Assembly: GCA_020081605.1 (NCBI GenBank)
Contig: JAHREC010000011.1
Location: 5,084,001 to 5,148,000 of the forward strand
Origin: Albifimbria verrucaria
Taxonomy: Eukaryota; Ascomycota; Sordariomycetes; Hypocreales; Stachybotryaceae
DNA length: 64,000 bases
Reading direction: 5' to 3'
Below, piece after piece: positions 36,550 through 47,813 of this stretch. How positions within the stretch are numbered: the first letter of the stretch is position 1; each line of letters opens with the position of its first letter. The translations under genes and the position numbers were made by a program. The notes under the pieces are model-generated. The model ran no database searches. It saw only the letters and a list, made by a program, of their open reading frames with translations, and was not told the origin of the DNA.

Positions 36550-37835
36550 CTACCACGTGTTTCTTGTCTCATAAACCCCCGCCCGCTTCTTTATTTTTTC
36601 CTCGAGGGTTTTCAAACGGTTCTGGCCCTCCTGAGAGCAATTATCTCTGTCCAATCCCGCACTCGTCGAGATGAAGAGTACTTTCTGCATTATTTTGATT
36701 ACCGGTCGCAGCACTTCCAGTATGATTTGCGACCGGAATCGTTCCTGGTCCTGGAGGCCCATACCAAATCCGCCGAAGTCTAATTCGTGGAAGCCTGGCT
36801 CCAGAAGTTCCATAGAAAGTGGTCTTAGGACGTCGGACGTATTGGCGAGGAAGTCGGCACAGCCGGCTTCTAGTATCTCCACAAGTTGGTACCTTATAAT
36901 GTCAAACATAGCGAGACATTTAGTGTTGGGACACTCGAGCTGCCCATTGACAAGAGACTCAAGTTTCTTGGTCACTCCTTTGACAATACTAAGAATAAGA
37001 TCCAACACTTTCAGCTTGTCGACTTGGTACTTTTCTAAGGTGAAGATGATTTGGGAGCAAGCAATAACGCATTGATTATTACGCTCGCTGTCCGTAGCCG
37101 TCATCTGTGGTGGCGTAGTGGTTGCAGAGCGTCGCAATGAAAATTGACCCTCGGTCGTACGGGGAGCTTGGTAGCCACCCTCCATCCCAGCGGGGTCCAA
37201 GGCATTTGCAGTATGTGAGAAAGGAGGCTGTGAGTAACCTTGGCTGATTCCTGAGAGCTGTTGCTGCTGCCGAGACAGCTCTGACGCCGTGTCCTGCAGC
37301 GTGCCGAATATGTCATCTGCATGTCTTTCATCAAATCCGTAGGTATCGTCCAATCCACCATTCGACACGGTAGACCAGCCAAGCAGGGTGTCATCAAACA
37401 GCCCTCTATGTTCCATGTCACGTGGCTGGGAACCTGGGGTGCTCGAAGAGGTGTATTCCATTTCGCTAGTTTCTCCGTTGTTTAGATCATCTGGCGAGTG
37501 GGGAGAAAGAGGTGTTGGTCCTGCATTGACGATCTCACCCATGACTGTGTCTGCCGTGGCTGTGTCTCCCGCGTTCCCGATTGCTCTTGCATTTGCGTTT
37601 GCTAGTTTTGTCTTCCCGCGCATACCTGGAACTCGACCGACTCTCGACTCGGCGAAAACGCATTTAATACCTCGATTCTCGCAGCTACTACAACCGGTCT
37701 TTTCACCGCTGCATTTGACCTGATTGGATATTAGTATTTACACTCTTGTGTGATAAAACCCTGTGGACAAATCACCTTGCTTGCAGCGCATTGGTTACAC
37801 GCTGCTCTTAGCTTCCCTGGTTTTGATCTGATCAT
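36550..37835 (-). CDS. AflR-like Zn2Cys6 transcription factor, intact; likely cluster regulator
   Basis: Nuclear pathway-specific activator candidate. Exon 1 (37776-37835) starts MIRSKPGKLRAACNQCAASK; an intron at 37720-37775 (GTGATT...ATCAG, phase 0) joins VKCSGEKTGCSSCENRGIKC, giving a perfect Cx2Cx6C-x6-Cx2Cx6C cluster of the AflR type, with the basic GRVPGMRGK linker. Residues about 75-220 are Ser/Pro/Gln-rich and disordered. The C-terminal part (CVIACSQIIFTLEKYQ, LDLILSIVKGVTKKLESLV, FRSQIILEVLRPVIKIMQK) is the AflR-type helical domain. About 409 residues with no frameshift. It is the nearest regulator to the exporter, enoyl reductase, oxygenases and PKS-NRPS, whose intergenic regions carry TCG-N5-CGA sites. 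That it binds them is inference. Confidence 0.85.
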
Positions 37836-38330
37836 GGTTATACCGATGGAGACCTATGGCCCTACCAACACAAGTAAAATAAAAAAATACGATACGGAAG
37901 GTGTAAGAAATGCGACAAATATGAAAGATGTGGAAGGTGTACAAGGCGCGGAGGACGTAGAAAATACGAAGGGTACTGCATTACCCCCTGAACCTACGTG
38001 CTATATGATTAGATGCCTTATGCGGATTTATTACTCCCAATATGATGCCAAGAATTCAATACTCGCTTTGTAAAACAGATAATCGGCAAAGTCGGACTGG
38101 AAGGGCTAGATAACGTCCCACTCTAGCAAGGAGCATCTGCATAACGCATACACGGACTCCACACCATATGCGCGCATGCTCCTTTGCACGTTACCCGTTG
38201 GACTGGGGTAAATGATCTGCACGGCAATTACCCATAGTTGCCCGCAGAACCCCACGTCACTATACTATATGCAGCAATAGATAAAGGCTTAACAAGGATA
38301 AAGGGTGAGATGCTGACAATGCCAAGTAGT

Positions 38331-39140
38331 AAGCAATAAAAAGAGGACCGCGATTATTCAATATAGAAATTAATCTGTTTAATAAATAAAAGTTTAGAGA
38401 ATTAATAGATATATTAAAGATAGTTATATATATATATATATATATAAAATATTTATTTAATTGATGAGGATAGTTATTATTATTCTTTAAAAATTAAAAA
38501 GGTATTTTCTGTTTTAAAAGAAATAAAAATAAAATTTTATTATATTATTTAATAATTAATTTAAAAACTTAAAAAAATAAATCTTAAGGTTATTTATTCT
38601 TTTAATTTCTTTTAAATATAATTTATAAGTAAATATATATTAATATTAATCTTAATTTATAAAATAATTAAATAAATAGAAATATATAATATTTATTTCA
38701 AATAATAATAATTATATATATATATATTTCTTTAATTAATTATTAAACTTATTTAAAATATTAAATATTTAAAAGTCTTTTTCTCTCTTATTTATATATT
38801 ATTTATTATTTTAAGATTTATTAATTATTATATACTAAATGCTTTAAAAACCTAAAATATAATTATTTTATATAAAAAATATCTTCAAGTGTTTATTTAT
38901 TAAATATAACTATATATACTTTCTAGAGTATTTTTATACTTTTATATTTCTTTTAATATATAGATATATATACTTCTCTATTATTATTTTTATATTTTGA
39001 ACCGCAAATCAAGTTCTAGCTTATTTATACAATATTTTCTTCTACTTTACACGAAATCTTTAGCTATAGTTGAATTATTACTTATACTTCTTAGTAAGAT
39101 ACTAAAATAGAACCTCGAGATCAGATTCTACTATAGTATC
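38331..39140. repeat. AT-rich block A
   Basis: About 800 bases almost free of G and C, with TA repeats such as the run near 38428-38446, sharply bounded by GC-balanced gene DNA. No ORF of note. This is the usual look of a RIP-degraded transposon or an AT isochore fragment. It separates the regulator from the exporter. Confidence 0.7.
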
Positions 39141-39209
39141 TTTGTTTTTTTACTATATATAAGTTTACTCTCTTCCACCTCTATAACTATCCCCAGAAGC
39201 TGTCATTCA

Positions 39210-41263
39210 TTATCCAGCCGCAAACTGGGACTTGGCCCTCAGTCTTGCTCCGTAACGCCAGAAGAACCATGGGGCAGGTGCGCCCATTGCTATAGCAATG
39301 AATGCAAGTAGCGAGTTTCCCCATCCTTGTCCTAAGCTTTGATAGAGCAAAGGAGCACAGAGTGGGAGTCCAAATCCTGCCAAACTGCGGAGCGTGGAAA
39401 TAGCGGCCACTGCTGAGGCAGCGTAAGTCGGATAGCAATCTATGATGTATGATTGCATTCCCTGGTAGCCCGACATAGTAGCCCCTGCTAAGATCATTGC
39501 ACCAATATCCTGCGTCATAAATGTCAGCAAGCATTACGAAGCGCAGGAGTGGACATTTGCGCTTACTGGCATAACCCAGAACAATGATTTCTGGGCAGAC
39601 CAGCCATACCAAAAGAAGCCAATGGGTAGCGTGATGGCACAAGGAATCAGAACTGGCACGCGAAACTCTGGAAATACCTTGCCATTGTGCTTGATTTTCT
39701 GGCGCCGATGAATCACTTGGTTGAACCTAGCGGTAAGCTGGGAGCCAACCAGGCATCCAATGGCTATGGCGATGTAATGCAGACCGGCAATCTGTACAGA
39801 CTGACCATACTCTGGTGAAGTGTATAGTGCGGAAAAGGATGAAATCACGAGATAAATGAGGCCGTAAAGGTAGGCCATATATAATGCTGCGCAGATAACG
39901 ATAGGCTGCGTGAACATAAGTCGGAAAGGCCGCACAAGGCTCTTCTCCAATTTCTGCATGGAGGTTTCATTGGTGGTAGTTTCTGGATAAAGCTGATCGT
40001 TTCCGGTCCTCTTCCGTAGTTTCTTCGCTCTTTTCTCGAGTAGTTTGGGTGCCCATGTCTCCTGTAAGAGGAATATTCCACATACCTGAACCAAAGCATC
40101 GGCAAAGGAGACAGCCCAAAAGATCCATCTCCAGGTTGTGCTTCCAGTAATAAACCCACCGGCAATAGGCCCAACAGCGGGCCCAATCAAAGGTGCAAGG
40201 GAGTGGATAGCAATGGCCTGGCCTCTTTTCTCCGGAGGAAACAAGTCGGCCTGCAACACGACACTCGCATTAATACATGACAGTCGAGAGGTACTCACTC
40301 TTCAGACTTACCAAAATTCCGCCTCCGATCGCTAGAGGTGCTGATCCACCCAAGCCAGACAAAAACCTAAACGCAAGCATTTGATTGCTATTGCGTGCAA
40401 AACCACAGGCCGTGTTGAAAACGAGGAAGAACAAGCTTGCCAATTGCAACACAGGAATACGTCCGTACATTTCGCTTAATGGACCCAGGAACAATGGGCC
40501 AACTGCATAGGCCAGGATGAAGATCGAGAGCATCATTTGTACTAGAACATCTCCACTCACATTTAGATCTTCCTTCAATACCGGCAAGGCTGGAGCGACC
40601 ATTGTGGATGAGACGGGGAGATGAAGGTGAAGGACGACACAACCAAAACTGTTGTCCATTTTCGCCTTGACGCCCAATTCTTTGGATTTTCAGGATCACT
40701 CTGCCCTTCCCAAGATATCTTAGTGTTTTCAAGTTAGCATTCATTTTTGTGTAATGGAGTGATAATCAACGGATATCCTAGTCGCTTGCCAAACTTCTGC
40801 CACTGTGGGTAGACAGTGCGATCTTGGCAACACCAGAAAGTTTTTAGACGTAAGGCAGCAAAGCACAGCCCTACTGGCATCTAATATCCTCATATGCTTT
40901 ACTCACCATGTTTGGGTCCCGTTCTGAGGGAAGAATATCGTTCGCTGCTTTCAGATCCACGTTTTCACAGGCAGAGTCGCCTTGTGATTGTTGATCCTTC
41001 GTAGAGCTATTGTGATCCTCTGCTGCCTTCTCAGGCCGCTCGTCGTCTTCCGCTTCAGGTTTCACCCCAACTGTAGGTGAAATCTGATTGAAATGAGGAT
41101 TTTTGGTATCTTGCTTGATCTCGACCTCGTTGGTGTACGAGATTGCGCCGCAGTCCTCTTTGGTTTCATCCCGTGGTTGTAATGACAATGGTCTGGGTCC
41201 TGAGGATAACTCATTTCGGTCACCACTCGGGACTGGGGATGTAACATCATCATCTAGTGACAT
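39210..41263 (-). CDS. MFS drug:H+ antiporter, DHA1 (12-helix) type
   Basis: Plasma-membrane exporter, likely for the PKS-NRPS product. The start at 41263 (MSLDDDVTSPVPSGD) gives a long polar, charged N-terminal tail typical of fungal DHA1 pumps; an ATG at 41377 would add residues of unlikely composition. An intron (GTGAGT near 40910 to CACTAAG near 40711, phase 0) joins DPNM to ISWEGQSDPENPKNW, the conserved entry to helix 1. Family motifs follow: LGPLSEMYGRIPV, ADLFPPEKRGQAIAI, GPAVGPIAGGFI and TTWRWIFW. Further introns lie near 40256-40308 and 39515-39570. One single-base frameshift near 40612 (CCCG before TCATCC). The protein ends RAKSQFAAG at 39210. The gene is divergent from the trans-ER gene. 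Confidence 0.85.
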
Positions 41264-41519
41264 CGCGAAGAAGAAATAAAACCAGAAAAAATAGTATCGA
41301 ATACCTTGGCACCTCGAAAGAAAAGGCCACACAATGAGTATCCTATACTTGGTGCCACGTAGTTCTGGACAAATCACGGGAAGTAGCAGGCCTCAGGGCG
41401 TTATGCTTGGTAGACGAAATGTGTCGACGGGATACGACGTGGGGATGAGAGACTATACCACGTGCGGATGTGTAGGAAGATCTCGGGGACTTCTTAGCGC
41501 GGCATTGAAGCGTCGTAAT

Positions 41520-41530
41520 TTCGGTGCCTG
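41520..41530 (+). promoter_or_regulatory. Near-match to the cluster motif TCGGTGCCCGA
   Basis: Reads TCGGTGCCTGA, one C-to-T change from the 11-mer seen elsewhere in the cluster. It lies about 257 bases upstream of the DHA1 exporter start, in the divergent region shared with the enoyl reductase. Confidence 0.45.
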
Positions 41531-41559
41531 AATGTTTACTAAAATGAATTTAACTAGCC

Positions 41560-41960
41560 TTAAATACATATTAAGGTAAAAGTGAGGGCTACTACTCGAA
41601 TAAGGTATATTTAATATAATATTATATAATTATATACACTATATTTACTTCTTTAGGATTAATAAGATATAAGTATAATATAAAAATATGTAATATTCTT
41701 TACTTATAATAAATAATATAAGAAATGAAATATAGTTTTTAGTTTATTACCTCTAAAATAGCTATTAAGAATATAATAGAGAATACTCTAAAAGAAATGT
41801 TTTATAAGAGATTTATATAATAATTAATAATATATATTCTTAAATTTTTAATATTTATATATTACCCCTATATATTAGATTAAAGTAAAATACTATATAT
41901 TTTATTATCTTTTTATTTTATTTTATCTAACCAGAATATTTTTATTACTAGTATATCTAC
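41560..41960. repeat. AT-rich block B
   Basis: About 400 bases of nearly pure A and T between the exporter and enoyl reductase genes, inside their shared promoter region. No ORF. Same character as block A; probably a RIP relic. Confidence 0.65.
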
Positions 41961-42021
41961 CTCGAATACTCCATGTAGCAGTCCAACTTGAAGTGTTCTT
42001 CGGATTGTACCGGGCTCCACC

Positions 42022-42032
42022 ACGGGCACCGA
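42022..42032 (-). promoter_or_regulatory. Near-match to the cluster motif
   Basis: On the minus strand it reads TCGGTGCCCGT, differing from TCGGTGCCCGA only at the last base. It is about 195 bases upstream of the enoyl reductase ATG at 42225. Confidence 0.5.
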
Positions 42033-42224
42033 AATACTGATAGCTTCCTGAAATCGGTATCAGATTCGGGTTCTCGGTTATCGGCGCTGACGAGTATTAT
42101 AAGGTCATCATACTTTCGATCGTTAACGATTTTATTTTTGGAGTTCAACGATCGAAAACTAATTATTACCTTCAATTTGACATTTCGCATTCTCAGTACC
42201 AATACAAAGAAGAACAACTTCAAT

Positions 42225-43403
42225 ATGGGTTTACCCTTATCAAACCGTTCCATACCCGAGCGCCGCAAAGCCATTATTTGCGAAGATGTAGGAAAATTGA
42301 AGATTCAAAATGATCGCCCGATGCCCGTACTGGAACCTGATACCGCGATTGTGAAAGTCCTTGCAGTCGGTCTCAATCCTCACGACATTAAAGGACTTGA
42401 TTACAGCGCAGCCCCGGGGCTGTGCATGGAGGAGACTTTTGCGGCACTATCGTTGCACTGGGTGAGAAAGTAGCTGCAGAAGGGCGCTTTGCGGTGGGCG
42501 ACCGTGTCGCAGGGCTTGTTCAAGGCGAGAACAAGCTGGCTATGGAGAAGGGCGCTTTTGCGGATTACATTGAGGTTACGCCCCACACAATGGTGAAAGT
42601 ACCAGACAGCATGAGCGATGAAGAGGCAGCTACGCTAGGTGTCGGAATCGCAACTTCGACCTTTGGTCTCTACAAGGAACTAGAGGTCCCTGGTGGTATG
42701 GAGCGACTTATCAGGGGGTGGCGAGGTAGATGAGAAGGATCGCGAGTTCGTTCTGGTCGGCGGTGGCAGCACAGCTACAGGGACTCGAACTTTACAGCTG
42801 CTGAAACTGTAAGCTTATTCTCATGACCTCTTCCCATGTGGGCCCCTTGCTAACGACCATGTCACATTTTCTAGTGCTGGTTTTCGCCCAATTGCAACAA
42901 GCTCTCCTGCTAATTTCAAGCTTTGTCTTCGGTATGGCGCTGAAAAAGTCTTTGATTATCGCAGCCCAACATGTGCGGCCGACATTCGCGCGTACACAGG
43001 CAATGAGCTCAGGTATGCGTTTGATTGCATTGCAGAAGCAGAGACTACACAGCTATGCTACGACGCCATAGGCCGTGCCGGAGGTCGTTATGTGACACTG
43101 GAGCCCTTCCGTGACTCCGTAGTTAAGGCTCGTAACTTGACTATTCAGCCCTCATGGTTCATGGCGACCCAGATCTTCGGAGAGGATATTGCAATGGATG
43201 GCGTATATGCTCGCACGGCCAATCTTGAGGACAGGGCATTTGGGACCGACGCATTCTTGGCATTCCAGGCGCTTTTGGATCGAGGCCTTGTTACCTCCCA
43301 TCCTGTGAAGTCAATGCCTGGGGGTTGGGAAGGCGTTATCAAGGGCGTTACTAGCATGCGCAGTGCGCCACCATCTGGCTTCAAGTTGGCTTACAAGGTG
43401 TAA
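42225..43403 (+). CDS. Trans-acting enoyl reductase (MDR family, LovC/ApdC-like)
   Basis: NADPH-dependent stand-alone enoyl reductase that works on the chain carried by a PKS whose own ER is missing. It begins MGLPLSNRSIPERRKAIICE with the GroES-like fold (AVGLNPHDIKG, HGGDFCGTIVALG, FAVGDRVAG) and has the Rossmann signature GGGSTATGTRTLQLLKLAG. It ends GVTSMRSAPPSGFKLAYKV, the usual C-terminus of this subfamily. An intron (about 42810-42874) splits LLKL and AGFR. Zinc ligands of true alcohol dehydrogenases are not apparent, as in LovC. One-base frameshifts occur near 42417 (GGGG run) and near 42711. About 370 aa once repaired. Its presence next to an ER-lacking PKS-NRPS is the classic pairing of tetramic acid and pyridone pathways. 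Confidence 0.85.
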
Positions 43404-43778
43404 GGCAGATGAGCGTAATAAATACAACATTAACATAGATAAATGCTATACGTGCATTGGCTGTGGGAGTCAGCCACTGAAATAACTAAAATATAAAGGA
43501 TTATCACTCTCATTAGCTGGCTTATTCACGTTTCGTATTATTATCTCTACCAATATCTGACTCAGCGAAGTCTTTTTACCATGCTCACTTTTAGTGTAGA
43601 CAAGCTTAATAATAAAGAACCCTCACTGTACAGAATGATAGTCTTACTCTAAACATTCATGCAATTTTCGGGGCGGCACTGCAGTCACACTCTTAGCCCG
43701 CTTGTGCACCACTACGTCATTTGGGGTACCTCCACTCTTCGCTTAATTATTTGACCTAGTCTATTATCCAAGCCCACT

Positions 43779-43789
43779 TCGGGCACCGA
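43779..43789 (-). promoter_or_regulatory. Cluster motif TCGGTGCCCGA (AflR-type TCG-N5-CGA)
   Basis: Exact minus-strand copy of the 11-mer found before the AsaB-like gene and between the oxygenase and PKS-NRPS. It matches the published AflR consensus TCGSWNNSCGR at every position. No adjacent gene starts here. Confidence 0.5.
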
Positions 43790-43802
43790 GTGCAACTTGG
43801 AC

Positions 43803-43832
43803 GCGGCCCGGGTGCGGCCCGATTGCGGCCCG
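43803..43832 (+). repeat. Three GCGGCCCG copies with 11-base spacing
   Basis: Exact octamers begin at 43803, 43814 and 43825, so each falls on about the same face of the helix. They start 14 bases after the motif at 43779-43789. A phased array of this kind can be an operator; it may also be a chance GC-rich patch. Confidence 0.35.
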
Positions 43833-45264
43833 CGAAAAATGCTCGAAACAAGCGCGCAAGCCAGCGTACTCACTCGTTGCTCAACCGCGCGCTTACAATG
43901 GCGAGACGGCGTGGTTAGCAAGACCTCAATTCCGGAACGTCACGACCTGGAATTGTTGCTTACGGTCAAACGTTTGTTAGTAAAGTCCTCAGGAACATGT
44001 CAGCCTTCGCCTAGATCAATAGGTCCTACTGATTCCAAGTTGATATTAGTGAAATATTTGTCCAGCGCGTGAGGTTTCAGGTTTTGGTGCTGTTACACTG
44101 GCGGTCCAGTAGTTCCAAATGTATTAGGTTTCTCCCACTAGTATTGTCCTATCCAGGCCAATCGATCTTTCAAAACATTTCTACAGTGTTCCCTAGCGAG
44201 GCCTAGCGCTAGTGTGGTAGTAGAGGGAGTGAAGGCACGCCCATCCATGTCTACGTCTCAAGTCACTACACTCGTAACTAACCTCGACAGAGGCCCGGAT
44301 TTTATGATATCAGATTGATGCATAATGAATTGACGACAAATTATCACATAAAATAATGACAGGCGGTTGGGCATCGAAAGTACTTGGCATATTTTGGTTA
44401 CAACGAGTGAAGATTTGTGATGATTGACGGACAAGAACTCACCATATCCTCGGGATTGATGGGATAAACAAAAGGATAGAAGTGCAGCTGGTCCGAAATG
44501 CTTCATTACTTTAACCACCGAGACAATATGCTAGTAACAATTGCAGTCCTAATATTCCATTACTATAAAAGGGGTGGGCAGTAGTCGAGCCCTGTCGTCG
44601 CCATCTGGCGTTTGTTTCTATCTGTAGAAACATAAAGCTGCGCGGAAGGGTCAAGCTACCAAGAGATTCCCTATCTAGGGCTTCAACTACTTCCGTATGC
44701 TTGAAATAAGAGATGTGGTGGTGCCAGATGACCCTTTTCATTCCTTATTGGAACCTCGCAGGCCAGTATTTACACTGTCATTTCGTACTTGATCCTAAAG
44801 AGAGCTTAAGAACGCAGAGGAAATGGCTATCCCTGCGACACGAATGCCTTGTTCCTTAACAATAAAAAGATCACGGAAGCTAGTGGAAATAGATACGACC
44901 TGATTTATAATTACAATACAGCACCAAAGCATCGGCTTCAGCGTGTGGCTGTTACGTTCTGATAAGGATTTCCTCGAACTACATCTTCACTGAAGCAAGA
45001 TTTGGTATGGTTTTTGTCCTAACAATGGTCTACGTATCAGTACGTAGACAACAGGATATCATATAAATTTAAATACGGGGCCTGGGAAGGGACATTTTCT
45101 TTTATCTTTTGGACTGCAATCCAGGAGTACTGCTACAGCTCAAAGAGACAATCAACTACCATCATTTCTAATGTTTGTCAAGAATGAATTGATATATAGA
45201 TAAAAATAGACATTCTCTACCCTATTTATATATCTTGATAAATAGTAGCCTCGTTTCGACCCAA

Positions 45265-46252
45265 CTACTCATCAAAGAACGTCAAGATTCGCACCTCAAT
45301 GCTCTCCCGCATATAGTCATTCACATGAGCTGGGTCTACAAATGCGGAATGCGGGTTTCTCCTTGCTTCGGTGGCTGAATCAAAGTTCTTGAACAGCATC
45401 GGCTCATCGGGGCGCTGGGCGTACTTGTAGTACCATACATGGTTTGGGTTTGGCCTGCAAGCCCCCTTCTCATCGACAGCATTAGGATAGACCATAGTGA
45501 CTGGGATAATATCCTCATCAGGCACAGTGCGTGCATCAGTAACAGCGAAAGGGTCCTTCAGAATGGTTTTAATGGGGCGCCACACCTATAAAAAGCGACA
45601 GTTAGCATTTATATCAATTCTATATATCGAAGTAAATGGTACAGTGTGTTATACGTACGTTGATAATTTGATACCGCTTCTTAAGAAGCTCTTCTGCCTC
45701 ATCAGGGAAGTACCTTCTGACTCGGTTCGGTGCGTCGTCGTAAGTTTGGTCAATATGAGCATTGTATGTTGGGCCGCGACCAGGCACGCTTCCATCAGCG
45801 GCCTCCACGGGCTGACGACGGATTGCGTGGTTGAACACGTATGTCCGCGAGGCCCCAGTAACATCCTTGACTAGTTGTTCAGTTTCAGGGTAGTATTCGG
45901 CCTTGATTTTTTCAACATCATGGAAACCCTTCTCCTTGCTTTCGTGTTTGACAAATTGAAAGCCGTGAGTGTCAAGTGTGTATTTGTCCTCTTCTCCAGA
46001 GATGTCATGTATAGTAACGGGCAATGTTGTCATGGGTCCCAGGACAGTACCGGGCCGCCTAAGGGTCTTAGACTTGTATCCTAACTAGCTGTGGCTAAGA
46101 ACAACTTACCCCATATGGAAAGGGGGCGGTTTGCTTTCAAGGGCAAAGTACATCATATCATAAGCAACATCGTGCTTTTCAGGCTTTGGCTCGGCGTGGA
46201 TCGAGCCGCCCACGGGAAGGCCGGGAGCGGATTGAGTAGAAACAGTAGCCAT
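45265..46252 (-). CDS. AsaB/CmcJ-like hydroxylase/desaturase, intact
   Basis: Member of the fungal family that includes AsaB of the aspergillic acid pathway and resembles the CmcJ component of cephamycin methoxylation; members are predicted oxidative tailoring enzymes. It starts MATVSTQSAPGLPVGGS at 46252. An intron near 46060-46112 joins PPPFHMG to RPGTVLGPMTTLP and another (about 45587-45658) joins RYQIIN to VWRPIKTILKDPFAV. Family hallmarks: RTYVFNHAIRR, YNAHIDQTYDDAPNRVRR, NVWRPI, VWYYKYAQRPDEPMLFKN, PHSAFVDP. The HID and later His are candidate metal ligands. It ends VRILTFFDE at 45265. About 290 aa, no frameshift. Its promoter carries the densest set of TCG-N5-CG sites, tying it to the PKS-NRPS cluster. 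Confidence 0.8.
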
Positions 46253-46453
46253 TGTTAAAAGATCCTTAGAGAAACTCGTAGTTTTTCTTGTTGAGAGAGT
46301 ATGATGGTATTCCGATGTGCTTAGTTTGATCCCTTATATATGCTGGAGGATCCATCCTGCAGTAGGCCGAGATCCTCCATAGTTTACGTGCCCGATACTC
46401 CGTCCTAATGCTAGAATGGTGTGGAAATCGAACCATTACGGCGGGGTTTCATG

Positions 46454-46532
46454 TTTCGGCGTGCGGGTGTTTCAGTTTCGGCGTGCGTGTATTTCGGCTT
46501 CGGTGCCCGAGTACTGTTACGTCGGCGCCCGG
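46454..46532 (+). promoter_or_regulatory. Array of AflR-type sites upstream of the AsaB-like gene
   Basis: About 200-280 bases upstream of the ATG at 46252 there are: TCGGCGTGCGG (46456), TCGGCGTGCGT (46478), an exact TCGGTGCCCGA (46500-46510) and TCGGCGCCCGG (46522). All are TCG-N5-CG elements on the same strand, and three share a preceding TTTCGGC. The spacings are 22 bases each, two helical turns, which favours cooperative binding. Confidence 0.6.
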
Positions 46533-46554
46533 GAGGCTATTTTACTATATTTGA

Positions 46555-47160
46555 AGGGTTTAAATATAAATAATTAAGTATAAATAGCATATTTATGTCC
46601 ACGATTAAATACCTAATATAGTTACATACTTATATATTATATATAATATTTATTAGAGTAATATACTAAATGTAATTATATTATAAATATAATTTATATA
46701 AGAATTAAAATAAAATACTATTATGTTTTTAATAATTAATTAAAGGCAGATAATATGTATTATTTTATAAAACATTAATTAGTTTAGCTTAATTCTATTT
46801 AATCAGGTTATAATGAATTAATAATAATAATTCTTTTAATTTATTTATTAATGATAATATAATATAAATCTAATTATATATACATCTTAAAAAGAATAAT
46901 AGAACTTATTAAATATAATACTCTATAGCCTTTATAAGCTTTAAACCCCCAAGTTAATCGATAAATAATATAGAATTATAGTAAATAATAATATAATAAT
47001 TATATATTATTTATTAATTTAATCAAATTAATATTACCTCTTTAGGCTTCGAATCGAGGTTTCAATATTTTACACTTAGTGGCTGCTAAATTATAGTGAC
47101 TCAAATAAATATACAATCCATAAAATATTATAAACCTGCTTCAATAAACCCTACTACTAA
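46555..47160. repeat. AT-rich block C
   Basis: About 600 bases very poor in G and C between the AsaB-like and 2-oxoglutarate oxygenase genes. No ORF. Same look as blocks A and B; probable RIP relic. Confidence 0.65.
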
Positions 47161-47813
47161 AATTTGACTACACCAAGGAGCGGCGAACCATCAATCAAGA
47201 TAAGCATTGTACTATTAAAGACGAGGAACTTTTGGCGCGCACTCCTGGCCTAGTCCATGGGCCAGTGACAACACTGAGCTTGTGGAAGTATATTTAGGAA
47301 TATGGGATAGAGGTTGTCTGCTAGAATATCGCGCCACTAGCAATGTTAAGTTAAGAACTTTAGTAAAAATGTTCTACAAGGAGAGCCAATACAGGGACAT
47401 GGATAAGGACGAGGTTGAGGCAGTGGAAAAAACAGAGTGCAAATGTATGTCCTTTTAAGCGCTAACTACAAGTTGGCCTATGAAACAAATATAGGGACTA
47501 AGAGAGGTCTGGGAGGTGGCTCTATGCCAGTATATAATCATACACGTTTGCATTGGCATGTTCTCAACATTATTCCATGTTCTAAATCACACATGATAGA
47601 CCTTTCTAGCAGAATCGATTGATGGTGGTTTCAGCTTAAAGCAATGCCACTATGGAACGACCCAAACAGCCGCATTTTAGATTCTCTGATATTATGAATG
47701 CAGCTAATCACGATTGGTAGAAGCCGGATTCGTCTTCATTGCAAAGTCCCAGACTGGCTTTAGCTTCTGGTTTAAGTAAAGTTTATGAGAACAAAAGGTC
47801 TCCCAGTCATAGA
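47161..47813. other. Intergenic region
   Basis: No supported gene between AT block C and the 3' end of the oxygenase gene. The 61-codon frame at 47437-47622 has no recognisable features. Confidence 0.35.

Larger units (their letters stand above)
43404..45264. other. Intergenic region without a gene but with regulatory-looking sites
   Basis: No supported gene. It holds a perfect copy of the cluster motif (43779-43789) and three GCGGCCCG repeats at an 11-base period (43803, 43814, 43825), followed by short frames with no recognisable product (for example 44511-44741 minus). Two genes end into this region rather than start from it, so these sites have no obvious target. Confidence 0.45.

Noticed and set aside
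37750..38073. Plus-strand ORF with repeated DVEG/AEDVEN-like residues
   Set aside because: It overlaps the spliced first exon and promoter of the AflR-like gene on the other strand, and its composition is low complexity.
42401..42586. Minus-strand ORF over the trans-ER gene
   Set aside because: It is a shadow of the conserved GDFCGTIVALG region on the plus strand.
43797..44072. ORF of 91 codons after the orphan motif
   Set aside because: It begins inside the GCGGCCCG repeat array and has no recognisable domain or typical coding character.
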